From: Chondrosia reniformis
Lineage: Eukaryota; Porifera; Demospongiae; Chondrillida; Chondrillidae
DNA: 64,000 nt
Assembly (NCBI GenBank): GCA_947172415.1
Contig: OX359196.1
Coordinates: forward strand, 3,226,501-3,290,500
Direction of reading: 5' to 3'
The notes beneath the pieces are model-generated. The model made no database searches. It was not told the DNA's origin and saw only the letters and a list, made by a program, of their open reading frames with translations. Below are positions 1-10,983 of the stretch, piece after piece. The translations under genes and the position numbers were made by a program. Every line of letters begins with the position of its first letter. Positions within the stretch are counted from its first letter, which is position 1.

Positions 1-106
1 CGTGCAAGCTCATACGGTACATATAGTCAATCTCTGAGTATATTGCTAGCCCCAGCAAAAGTATACTTACAATTGATAATAATATATATATATATATATA
101 ATTAAT

Positions 107-640
107 TCAATCAAGTACTACACAATGCAAGTTACAAATTTATAAACGGATGCAAGTATATATATTAATATATTTTTACTTGCAATTGTCCATGTGTAGC
201 AATAAGGAGTGCTATATTAAGCGTGTTTAAATACAATCAAGTACTGCACAGTGCAAGTTACAAATTTATACACGGATGCAAGTGACTCCCAAGATAATCA
301 CACTGAGGTATATAATATAATACGGATGCAAATGACTCCCAAAATAATCACAATCATGTATATTAAACGCTACAAGGTAGTACTAGTACTTAGTACTAAG
401 TTGTGAAAAGGTAATTGGAAAACCATGCGTTTAACCTTATATGATCTGTAGAGACTATACTACTCTGTATGCAGCAGTTGAGAATTTCAGTGTGGCTAAA
501 GTCTTGTAGCTATTAATATACGTGTTTGTGATTATTTTGGTTGTCATTTGCATCCATATTATATTATATACCTCAGTGTGATTATCTTGGGAGTCACTTG
601 CCTCCGTATATAAATTTGTAACTTGCACCATATACAGTAC
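107..640. mobile_element. Inverted-repeat element A1 (MITE/fold-back type)
   Basis: Two arms of about 120 bases, roughly 240-360 and 520-640, are near-perfect reverse complements. Each contains CAAGTTACAAATTTATA and, further in, AGTGACTCCCAAGATAATCA. A partial extra copy of the arm start lies at 107-160. The interior contains GTGAAAAGGTAATTGG, whose reverse complement is in the interior of the element at 1660-2352, so the two belong to one family in opposite orientation. No coding capacity is seen. It is probably a non-autonomous DNA element; the family name is unknown. Confidence 0.6.
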
Positions 641-649
641 AAATTACAG

Positions 650-1129
650 GTAATCTAATATAATATAATATAATATAAATAAATAAATAAATAATATAAA
701 TAATTCATATGGCTCCAGGAAAGGACCTAACAACAGAATGGGCATAGTATCATAAAGTTTAGGGTATAAAACTCGTTTTAAATTAAGGGATTTTTGATGT
801 AGGTCTCCGTTTGTTTGAAAACGGAGGACAAAGTCTGCATATAAAATGCCATAGGACTATAGAAAAGCTATAGAAAATTTATATTGAAACCAAGTGTTGT
901 ATTGATAACAAATATCAATTGGTCAGATCACTGTGAAACTGATATATATCATGGTACATGTGTATGTCAAACGTCTGGTGAAGTTTTGCTTAATTAAAGT
1001 TGCAAAATAATCGAGATATACTGAAGAATTCAAGCTTAAAATTGCGCAATCTGGTGATGTATTGTGATGTTGCTCTAGTGCGTCATCAACATCTTCGCAT
1101 TTAGTGGATTATCATGTGACATTGCAAAA
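650..1129. other. Non-satellite spacer, no gene seen
   Basis: It begins with a TAATATAA/AAATAAAT simple repeat (about 652-695). There is a short hairpin CTCCGTTT...AAACGGAG near 805-827. No open frame of note, no splice-bounded exon and no recognisable element. It is probably decayed transposon sequence between two inverted-repeat elements. Confidence 0.4.
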
Positions 1130-1280
1130 ACGTCACCGCCTCCTCGTTGTTACAGAAGATCATCCTTTCGAGAACGGCTATGACAAGTCGACACTCTCCT
1201 ATGAGAAGGAGCCACGAAATAAACGAGTTGTAGCGAAGGTTAGATAAAGTGTATTTGTGTACGTTTCCGTTAAGTTTGAG
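1130..1280 (+). repeat. Dispersed repeat, copy 1 (copy 2 at 33310-33430)
   Basis: It shares an extended match with 33310-33430, including AATAAACGAGTTGTA, CGAAGGTTAGATAAAGT and GAAGTTTGAG-like blocks in the same order and orientation. In both places an inverted-repeat element of family A lies downstream, so the pairing could reflect either a shared composite element or an old segmental duplication. No coding capacity is seen. Confidence 0.5.
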
Positions 1281-1404
1281 GCAGAATTGTCCCTATATTG
1301 ATGCAAAAGAACTTCTTATAGTCGACCGTATAGCTCTGTCTTCTCTTCTTACATTTTTTACTTGTCCATGTGTAGGAATTAGGAGTGTTTGTTGCAATCA
1401 TTAT

Positions 1405-1554
1405 GAGAATGAAGCCTTGTTGAGCGTCAGCAACATAAATTTACTAATTTCCTACTTGATATTCCCATTCCTTTATTTCTGATGAAGACTTCCGGGTTGA
1501 AACGTCCAGAATTAGTAAATTTATGTTACTGATGTTCAACAAGGCTTTATTCTT
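1405..1554. repeat. Short inverted repeat enclosing a hammerhead-like core
   Basis: The left arm (about 1405-1450) is the reverse complement of the right arm (about 1509-1554), sharing AACATAAATTTACTAATT and CAAGGCTT blocks. Between them lies a CTGATGA...GAAACGTC motif. It is comparable in plan to the palindromic elements at 7132 and 58416, but the sequence is different. Confidence 0.55.
1479..1511 (+). ncRNA. Hammerhead-ribozyme-like motif (weak helix I)
   Basis: CTGATGA is followed by one extra A, a 4-pair helix II (GACT/GGTT with wobbles, loop TCCG), then GAAAC and GTC. ACGT at helix III is self-complementary, as in minimal dimer-forming hammerheads of Penelope-like elements. Helix I pairs poorly unless it overlaps the core, so activity is doubtful. 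Confidence 0.3.
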
Positions 1555-1659
1555 ATCCATGTGTGTACGTTTTCCATGTGTACAGTAGAATCTCATAACG
1601 AAATTGCTCATAGTGAATGTCTTAAGTATAGTGAAGGCTAATTACACTCAAGTACACTA

Positions 1660-2352
1660 CACAGTGAAAGTTACTGGCAATATTAAAATTACAATCAAGT
1701 ACTACACAGTACAAGTTACAAATTTAAGAGGGCCAAGTGACTGTACAATATTAAAATGACAATCAAGTACTAGCTACACATGCAGTGCAAGTTACAAATT
1801 TAAAGAGATCCAAGTGACCCCTAGGATAATCAGTATTTTAAACAGTACAAGACTTTAGTCACACTAGTACTGTTGCAGGCTTTTAAATCCTCAACTACTG
1901 CATAGAGAGTAGTAGTTGATACAGATCATCCAATTGCATGGTAGAACAATGGCCTACCAATTACCTTTTCACATCTTAGTATAGACTGAAGATGATGCAT
2001 CTGCATGCCATATATCAACAAAGGTTCCAGTATTAAAGGGGTCTCAGCTAATAACCACAGCAGATTTGATTTGCCTTGTGAGGGAGCTAAGAACACCGAC
2101 GGTTGGTTGCATGCATTTGCATAATCAACAGGGTTAGAGACCATTTTGCAACTTGTACACAAGGGACATAACATACGTATATAAAGGCCTTGGCCTTTTT
2201 TGTCCTATCCTAGGGGTCACTTGGATCTCTTTAAATTTGTAACTTGCACTGCATGTGTAGCTAGTACTTGATTGTAATTTTAATATTGTACAGTCACTTG
2301 GCCCTCTTAAATTTGTAACTTGTACTGTGTAATATTGCCAGTAACTTTCACT
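1660..2352. mobile_element. Inverted-repeat element A2 (MITE/fold-back type)
   Basis: The left arm (about 1662-1831) and right arm (about 2205-2352) are reverse complements, with outer ends reading AGTGAAAGTTACTGGCAATATT-like. Each arm holds two copies of a sub-repeat containing CAATCAAGTACT and CAAGTTACAAATTT; the right arm lacks about 20 bases of the outer copy. The interior matches the interior of the copy at 34640-35130. A short minus-strand frame (1926-2174) is shared with that copy but resembles no known protein. Likely a non-autonomous DNA element. Confidence 0.65.
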
Positions 2353-2437
2353 ATATATATATATATACAAGACTATGAACAGGAAGCCATACGCTAACAT
2401 GATTCTGAAAACAATATAGGGATGCCTGCATCGCCCC

Positions 2438-5400
2438 AACTAGTACATACACCTAGTACATACAACTAGACCATACAACTAGTTACTAGTACATACAACT
2501 ACTTCATACAACTAGTACATAGAACTAGTACTTACAATTAGTACATACATCTAGTACATAAAACTATTAAATAAAACTAGTGCTACAACTAGTATTTACA
2601 ACTAGTATATACAACTAGTACATATTCTTATTACATATACATATAACTAGTACTTACAAATTACTACTACTTACATCAACTTGTATCTAGTACATGCAAC
2701 TAGGATCTACCTAGTACCTAGTATAACTAGAACTAGAACCCACAACTAGTATATACAACCAGTACATATAACTAGTATATAAAAATAGTATATACACCTA
2801 GTACATACAACTAGGACATATAGGTAATATATACAACTAGTACACACAACCAGTGCATACAACTAGTGTATAGATACACCTAGAAACTGGTACATGCAAC
2901 TAGTACATAGAATGAGTATATAAAACTCATACATACGACTTGTACGAACAACAAGACACTAGTGCATACAGCTGGTTCATAGAAGGTGAATATAAAACTA
3001 CCACATAAAACTAGTAAATACAACTAGTACAGAGTTAGTATATACATGTTATATATACATACAACTAGTACATACAATTGGTACATAACTAGTACATACA
3101 ACTATTACATACAACTAGTACATGCAATTCGTACATACAACTACCACATGCAAAAACTACATACAACTTGTACCTACAACTATTAAATATAACTAATACT
3201 AGTCCATACAACTAATACATAGAACTAGTACATACACCTAGTACATAAAATTGGTACATACAACTAGTACACACAAGTTCTACATATAACTAGTACATAT
3301 AACTAGAAACTAGTACATGCAACTATATAGTACATAAAAGGAGTACATAAAACTAATACATACAACTAGTACGAACAACAAGATATTAGTACATACATCT
3401 ACTTCATGGAACGTGAACATAAAACTCCCACATAAAAATAGTATATACAACTAGTGCACAGCTAGTACATACAAGTTATATATACATACAACTAGTACAT
3501 ACAATTGTTACATAACTAGTACATGTAACTACTACATACAACTTGTACCTACAACTATTAAATATAACTAATACTAGTCCATATATCTAGTACATAAAAC
3601 TAGTACAAAAACCTAGTACATAAAATTAGTACATACAACAAGTACACACAACTAGTACAGATAACTAGTACATACAACTAGTACATAGAACTAGTACATA
3701 CCTCTAGGACATAGAACAAATACATAAAATTAGTACATACAACTGGTGCATACAACTGGTACATAACTCGTACATACAACTAGTACATACAACTAGTACA
3801 TATATTTATTACATACAAATGTAACTAGAACATACAAAAAGCACAACAACTTGTATATAGTACATGCAACTAGGATCTACCTAGTACCTAGCATAACTTG
3901 AACTAGAACCTACAACTAGTATATACAACTAGTACATATAACTAGTACACACACATATAACTAGTATATATAAATAGTACATACACCTAGTACACCCAAC
4001 TAGGACATACAAGTAATATACACAACTAGTACACACAACCAGTGCAAACAAGTAGTAAATACAACTAGCAACTAGTACATGCAACAAATACATAGAAAGA
4101 GTACATAAAACTCATACATACAACTATTAGAAACAACAAGAGACTAGTACATACAACTAGTTTATAGAACGTCAACATAAAACTACCACATAAAACTAGT
4201 ATATACAACTAGTACACAGCTAGTACAGACAAGTAATATATACATACAACTAGTACATACAACTAGTACATATAACTATTACATTAAACTATTACATACA
4301 ACCATTACATACAACTTGTACCTACAACTAGTAAATATAACTTGTACTAGTACATATATACAACTAGTAAAATCAACTAGTACATACAAATAGTACATAC
4401 AAATAGTACAAACAGCTATTACATTAAACTTGTACCCACTTAGTAACCACTATAACTAGTACTAGAACCTATAACTATTACATACACCTAGTACATACAA
4501 CTAGTACATATACTTATTATATACACATATAACTAGTACACACAACTACTACATAGAACTAGTCCATACACATATAACTAGAACATATAAATAGTACATA
4601 TAACTAGTACTTTCAACTGAAACATAAAACTAGCACAAACAACTAGTATTTATAACTAGTAACTAGCAAAATCAATTAGTACATAACTAGTACATACAAC
4701 TAGTACATACATCGAGTACATAAAATTATAGTACATACAAATATTACATTCAGCTAGAAAATTAAACTAGTACCTACAACTAGTACGTACAATTATTACC
4801 TACAACTAATAAATAAAACCAGTACTAGTACATATAACTAGTGCATACAACTAGTACATACAATTTGCTACGAGTACATACAACCAGTACATACAAATAG
4901 CTACGATGTACATACAACTTGTACCTTAAACTAGTATATATATACAACTACTTCATAAAACTAGCACATAGAACGATTACTTACAACTAGTAAATACATC
5001 TACTACATACAACTAGTACATAAAACTAGTCCTACAAATAGTACATACAACTAGTACACAAACGTAGTCCATATAACTAGAACATACAACTAGTACATAC
5101 AACTAACACATACAGGTAGTACCTACAACTAGTTAATATTACCAGTACTAAAACCTACAACTATTGCCTCCAACTAGTATACACAACTAGTACATATAAT
5201 TAGTATATACATATAGAACATACAACTAGAACTTTCAACTAGTAACTAGTTCATACAACTAGTACATCCCTAGTTGATACTACTAGTACATACAACTAGC
5301 ACAAACAACTAGTACAAAACTAGTACATACAAGTAGTACCTACAACTAGTTAATATTACCAGTAATAGTACCTACAACAATTTCATACAACTATTTCATA

Positions 5401-7131
5401 CAATTAGTTCATACAACTAGTTCAAAAATAATCCATAAAACTAGTTAATACAACTAGCACAAACAACTACTACTTAAATAGTACATACAACTAGTCCATT
5501 CAACTAGTACATGTTACTAGTTCATACAACTAGTAAATATAACTACTACAAACAACTAGTACCTTCAAGTTGTACATAAAACTAGCAAGGAGAATATACA
5601 ACGAGTACATACAACTAGTATAAACAAGTACTTCATTCAACTAGTACATATAACTATAACCCTCAAATAGTGCATAAAACTAGAACTACCACTAGTACCT
5701 ACAACTCGTACACACAACTAGTATATATTACTGGTACATACAACTAGCACATACAAACAGAACAAACAACTAGGACATACAATTAGTAAATAGTGCATAC
5801 AACTAGTACATATAACTAGTGCATACAAGTAGTACCTAAAACGAGTTAATAAAACCAATAAAAGTACCTACAACTAGTTAATACAACTAGTTCATACGAT
5901 CTTGGCGATAGTACATCCTTCAAACAACTTGTACATAAATAGTGCATACAACTAGTTAATACAACTAGCACAAACAACTATATACAACAAAACTAGTATA
6001 TACAACTAGTACATACAACTAGAACATACAATTAGTACATAAAACTATTACATTAAATCTCTACATACAACTTGTACCTACAACTAGTAAATCAACCTAG
6101 TACTAGGACATACAACTATTCCATACAACTAGTACATGAAACTAGTTCATACAAGTAGTAAATATAACTATTACATACAACTAGGACATTCAAGTAGTCC
6201 ATAAAACTAGTTCAAATAACTTGTACGTACATTTAGTATCTTCAAGGAGTTAATATAACTAGTACCAGTACATACAACTAGTACACACAACTGAAACTTA
6301 CAACTAGTAAATATAACTAGTGCATGCAAATAATACATACAAATAGAACATACAACTAGTACATATAACTAGTATTTCAACTAGTACATAGAAGTAATAC
6401 AAAACTAGTATACATATAGCTAGAATATAAACCTGTACATATAACTAGTACATATAACTAGTATATATAACTAGTACATATAACTAGTACATACAAGTAG
6501 TACCTACAACTCCTTAATATTACCAGTAATAGTACCTACAACTCTTTAATATTGCCAGTAATAGTACCTCCAAATAGTTCATACAACTAGTTCATACAAC
6601 TAGTCAATAAAAAGTGCATAAACAACTACAACATATTTGGTACTTACAACTAATACATACAACTAGTACATACAATCAGTACAAACAACTATTACATAAA
6701 CTTATACATACAACTTGTACCTACAACTGGTAAAAAAACCTAGTATATACTAGTACATACAACTAGTCCATACAGCTATATAGTAAAAATAACTAGTTCA
6801 TATAACTAGTAAATATAACTAGAACATACAACTAGTATATTCAGATAGTCCATAAAACTAGTTTATAAAACTTTTATTTGCAACTAGTACATACAACTAG
6901 TACATACAACTATTACATACAATTTGTACATATAATTAGTACCTACAACTAGTTATATTTACTGGTTGTTTTTATTAGTTTTTTAGAAGTTGTATGTATT
7001 TGTTGTATGTACTTGTTGTAGGTACTAGTTGTATGTACTAGCTGTATGTATTAGTCCATATAACTAGTACATACAACTAGTACACACAACTAGTACATAA
7101 AACTAGTACCTATGACTAGTGCATGCAATTA
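2438..7131 (+). repeat. 13-bp ACTAGT satellite, block 1
   Basis: Degenerate tandem array of CTAGTACATACAA-type units, 12-14 bases each, with frequent CTAGTACATATAA and CTAGTACACACAA variants. A longer pattern of several hundred bases recurs, marked by GAACAACAAGA near 2945, 3375 and 4130. The array switches strand in a patch at about 6961-7060. Short open frames in it are translated satellite, not genes. Confidence 0.97.
6961..7060 (-). repeat. Inverted patch of the satellite
   Basis: Here the unit reads TTGTATGTACTAG on the given strand, the reverse complement of the rest. The same inverted patch, with matching flanks, occurs at 29341-29440, so the two lie in a duplicated block rather than being independent inversions. 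Confidence 0.85.
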
Positions 7132-7514
7132 TGGAATAAGGATTTCTTCTAACTGCGTCGAACTTATCTTTGTAAAGGTTCATCTTTCGACTTTTAGAGC
7201 GTCTAGAGACGCAGTTTTTTCCGATTCTTCTGTCTGCCAAACATTTCGACCCTGGGGGTCTTCTTCAGTGACTGGTGTTGGTCTTCAAGGTGTCTTCATT
7301 TATAGGCATCTTAGGCATGGAGAGGGAAGAGAACTGGTACAGAAGAAGAATTAAGGAAGCCCTGAAGATCCAACAATGTCAGGTAAGAATGAACTTAGAT
7401 CAAGGAATTGTACTAAGAAGTGGTTGGAAACCCTTTTTTATGAAAACTCTCTTCACCTCTCCTTCCTCCGGAAATGATGCAACCGATGACATCACTGATG
7501 AGGTAATCGAAAAA

Positions 7515-7538
7515 TGGCGGGAAAAGATGCCTATAAAT
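7515..7538 (+). promoter_or_regulatory. E2F-like box plus TATA box
   Basis: TGGCGGGAAAA (7515-7525) fits the E2F consensus on the reverse strand (TTTSSCGC), and TATAAAT follows at 7532-7538. A hammerhead-like fold starts 26 bases after the TATA box. Transcription has not been shown. Confidence 0.4.
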
Positions 7539-7563
7539 GAAGACACCTTGAAGACCAACACCA

Positions 7564-7600
7564 GTCACTGAAGAAGACCCCCAGGGTCGAAACGTTTGGC
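7564..7600 (+). ncRNA. Hammerhead-ribozyme-like fold
   Basis: Helix I GTCA/TGGC (one wobble), core CTGAAGA (position 7 is free in hammerheads), an extra A, helix II GACCC/GGGTC with loop CCA, then GAAAC and GTT, giving a predicted cut after 7596. Helix III is only the palindrome ACGT, as in dimer-forming minimal hammerheads. The extra A before helix II departs from the consensus. Confidence 0.45.
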
Positions 7601-7669
7601 AGACAGAAGAATCGGAAAAAACTGCGTCTCTAGACGCTCTAAAAGTCGAAAGATGAACCTTTACGAAGA

Positions 7670-8295
7670 TGCATGCAATTAGTACAAACAACTAATACTT
7701 ACAACTATTACATACAACAAGTACATAGAGTGAGTACATACAACTACTTCTGAGTACATACATGTAGTACATACAATTTGTACCAACAACTAGTAACGAG
7801 TACATAAAAACTATTACATACAACTAATACATACAACTACTACCTACAACTGGAACATAAATCTAGTACTTACAACTAGTACATACATATAGTACCTACA
7901 AATATTAAATATACCTGGTACAAGTACATACAACTGGTACATACAATTGGCACATACAGCTAGTAACAGTACATATAACTAGTAAATACATCTAGTATAT
8001 AAAACTAGTACATTCAACTATTAATTACAAGTAATACATACAACTAATAACTAAACCTAGTAAATATAACAAGTATTAGTACATACAACAAATACATAAA
8101 ACAAGTACACACAACTAGTAGATAGAACTAGTACATACAACTAGTACATTCACTTAGTACATACAACTAGTACATTCACCTAGTACATACAACTAGTCCA
8201 TTAACTAGTACATATACTTAATTCATACAACAAGTACATATAACTAGAAAATATATCTATTATATACAACTAGTAACTAGTTACTAGTAACTACA
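7670..8295 (+). repeat. 13-bp ACTAGT satellite, block 2
   Basis: Continuation of the CTAGTACATACAA-type array between two inserts; no other feature is seen in it. Confidence 0.95.
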
Positions 8296-8562
8296 ACTAG
8301 TTTTTTTCACTACCTATTTTTCTCACGACCTATTTTTAGAACTATTACATCATCATTGGCAACATCACATTACGTCACGATTTCTTACCTCACCAACCAG
8401 TGTGTTTACATCTAAGGTGTAACTTATTTGTGTCATTCAGCTGATGAAGGTCTACAGACCGAAACGTCCTGAAGTAATTCATTAATTGTTTCACGCTGCT
8501 ACGGGAAGCTCATCAACTAATTAACCATATAAACAACGTAGCAATGAACCTATATTCTCTCA
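8296..8562 (+). mobile_element. Short non-satellite insert with a hammerhead-like fold
   Basis: About 265 bases interrupt the array. It contains a CRE-like TTACGTCA near 8373, no open frame, and a full hammerhead-like fold at 8436-8473. CAACTAGT sits at both edges, but this is also the satellite unit, so it is weak evidence for a target-site duplication. It may be a solo terminal repeat of a Penelope-like element or a retrozyme-like RNA insertion. Confidence 0.5.
8436..8473 (+). ncRNA. Hammerhead-ribozyme-like fold (best of the set)
   Basis: Helix I TTCAG/CTGAA has five Watson-Crick pairs. The core CTGATGA (8441-8447) is canonical; one extra A follows. Helix II GGTC/GACC has four pairs with loop TACA, then GAAAC (8461-8465) and GTC (8466-8468), so the predicted cut is after 8468. 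Helix III is the self-complementary ACGT. All conserved core bases are present; the extra A is the only departure. Confidence 0.55.
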
Positions 8563-9502
8563 ACTAGTAACTAGTACATACAACTGGTACATAAAACTTG
8601 AACCAATTACTAGTAAATGTAACTAGTATTAGTACATACAACTAGTACATACAACAAGTGGATACAACTAGTTTGTACAATCAGTAACTACATAAAACTA
8701 GAACCTACAACAAGGAAATGTAACTAATACCTACAACTAGCAAACATAACTAGTACTAGTATATAAATCTAGTACACACAACTAGTACATACAACTACTG
8801 CATGCAACTAGTACATACAAGTAGTACATAAAACTAATACATACAACTAGTATATACAATTAGCACCTGCAACTAGTACATACAACTAGTACACACAACT
8901 TAAAACTATAGCTAGTATTAGTACATACAATTAGTACAAACAACTAGGATATACATACAACACGTACATACAACTAGTACATACAACTAGAACTACAAAT
9001 ATTATATAGAACTAGTTAATAGAATGAGAACTAGTACATACATAGAGTACCTACAAATATTAAATATACCTAGTACCAGTACATACAGATACTACAAACA
9101 ACTAGTATCTATGACTAGTAAATAAAACTAGTATTAGTCCATACAACTAAAACGTACAACTGTCACTTTCAGCTAGTAATGTGTACATATTACTAGTAAA
9201 TACATCTAGTATATGCAACTAGTACATACAACTATTAATTACAAGTAATACATACACCTACTACATAAAACTAGTACATACACATATAACTAGTACATAT
9301 AAATAGTACTTACAACTACTAAATACAACTAGTACATACAAGTGGTACATAACTAGTACATACAACTAGTACATATAATTAGTACATACAAATAGTACAA
9401 ACAGATAGGACATACAACTTGTACTTACCTAGTACCCATTATAAACTAGTACTATAAAGAACCTTTAACTATTACATACAGCCAGAACATATATACAACT
9501 AG
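8563..9502 (+). repeat. 13-bp ACTAGT satellite, block 3
   Basis: Degenerate CTAGTACATACAA-type array running straight into the truncated 5' end of the Penelope-like element. Confidence 0.95.
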
Positions 9503-10983
9503 TGCCTACTGGTGGGCAAGCTAGCCCCTCACTAGTTAAGAAGTGTAGCAATAAGCGGTGTAAAACATGTCCCTCTTTAGTTACTGGCCCTACTTTTAAG
9601 AGTTCAGTTACTGGCAGGACCTATCAAGTCCGTAGCCCTTGTGGTCCCCTAGGATGCCAGAGTAGGAATGTTGTGTATCTTATTACTTGTAAACAATGTG
9701 ATGTACAGTATGTAGGAGAAACCTCTCAGATGCTTAGGAGTAGAATGAACAACCATAGGACTAGTACCAAAGGTTTTAAGCCACTGTATCTTTACAATCA
9801 CTTTAATTCTGATAACCATAGTTTTGATGATGCCTTGATTATGCCCATAGAACAGATACCTGAGACACCTAATTCTACTAGCCTCAGACTACTGAGAGAA
9901 GCGTTCTGGTACAAGGAACTTTGCTCTATTTACCCATATGGACTTAACGATAACATTAAAGGCGTTGGCAATATTTCAAAACTTAAAAAAGAAATCATCG
10001 TATGGAACCTTTTTAATCGCTTATCTCATAAAAGACGGCATCGGCGCTCCAATCTAAAATCGACAGGCAGTATTAATAACGCTGCCTACGACCCTGAATG
10101 GCTCAAAGAACGACTACCACTTTACAAGAACGTGGGCTTTCTAGCCAAACTTAAACGCGATACTTTTGCATTACCAGCTCGACACCTTCATCGTTTGTTA
10201 AACTCGGTACAATGTCTCATCGATACCCCAGAAACACCTTTTCCGCTTAGACTTATGCTAATGATTAAAGACGTTATTAAAGCACGCGCTTCAGCCAGCC
10301 TTCCCAAACACCCAACGAAAACGACAAGTCCAGAAGGGTTTCTTAAAATCGTGTTTCATAATAAAGGTGTAGAAAAAATAGGCCTCTCAGGTATCTTAAA
10401 CCAAAAGTTAGTGTTAGAAACTGTCCCACCCTTTATACAAAACAAAGAGCCCCCATGTGTAGTATATAAGTATACCCAACCAATAGGACCTCAAATCTTT
10501 AACTTTTCACAAGCCTCCAAGTCAGATGTTTTTAGAAAACCAGAACCATGTGAGTGTCACAAGTCCCCCTTCATTTACAAGCCCCTAGGCCATGTTTTAA
10601 CAGGTGATCTACGTATTGTTAGTAACCCAAAACTTAGAAAACTTCTTAAGAAAGGACCAAAATTTAGAGAACCTAATAACTTTAATTGGGTAACTGCTTT
10701 AAAAATGTGTAAGGAAGGTCTTAGAAAATATAAGATTACCTGGGCACGTAGAGAAAATGTATCTACTTCTGTATTTAGTGAGTGGGAAAATGCTGTACTT
10801 AAGAAAATTAATGATAGGATCTCTAAGCTGTCTAAATCGTATACCAAATCCTCAGTAGCCAAGAAGACCCTTACTTGCCCTAAAATTAAGAAATTCTTAG
10901 CAGACCTACATGATAAGTATGTTATAGCCCCTGCCGATAAGGCCTCTAATAATATAATTTTTATATGTAAGTCCTACTATTGA
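9502..10983 (+). pseudogene. Penelope-like element: GIY-YIG nuclease and N-terminal RT region
   Basis: The frame opens with GTG at the satellite junction, so the true start is lost. Cys-rich zinc-binding spacing C15-x4-C20-x2-C23 comes first, then C47, C52, C63, C66. The GIY-YIG core spans about residues 57-85: VVY at 57-59, YVG at 70-72, R81 and H85, with a candidate catalytic Glu in the EAFWYKEL segment. The middle region has a CEC...H motif and GHVLTGDL. The end reaches the RT entry motif PADKASNN. TGA at 10981-10983 then breaks the frame; the next codon continues the same protein in the same frame, so this is a single nonsense change, not a natural end. In this family the nuclease nicks target DNA to prime reverse transcription. 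Expression is unlikely. Confidence 0.8.

Larger units (their letters stand above)
7132..7669. mobile_element. Palindromic element P, copy 1
   Basis: 538 bases with arms at about 7171-7312 and 7524-7669 that are reverse complements. It is flanked by an exact 12-base direct repeat TGCATGCAATTA at 7120-7131 and 7670-7681, a probable target-site duplication. The right arm carries, in order, an E2F-like box, a TATA box and a hammerhead-like fold; the left arm carries degraded mirror copies. Two overlapping frames (7112-7354, 7275-7571) have no protein likeness and are rejected as genes. A second copy in opposite orientation lies at 58416-58785. It may be a head-to-head pair of Penelope-type terminal repeats. 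Confidence 0.7.

Noticed and set aside
1249-1482. 77-codon frame after the first dispersed repeat
   Set aside because: It overlaps the inverted repeat at 1405-1554 and has no ATG-led coding character or homology by eye.
2134-2439. 101-codon minus frame
   Set aside because: It runs through the right arm of element A2 and an AT repeat; translated inverted-repeat DNA.
7112-7691. Three overlapping frames in element P, repeated in 58513-58812
   Set aside because: They are mirror translations of palindrome arms (for example CVELIFVKVHLSTFRASRDA), without coding signatures; conserved because the element is repeated.
10575-10862. 95-codon minus frame inside the Penelope-like coding region
   Set aside because: Antisense shadow of the recognised protein.
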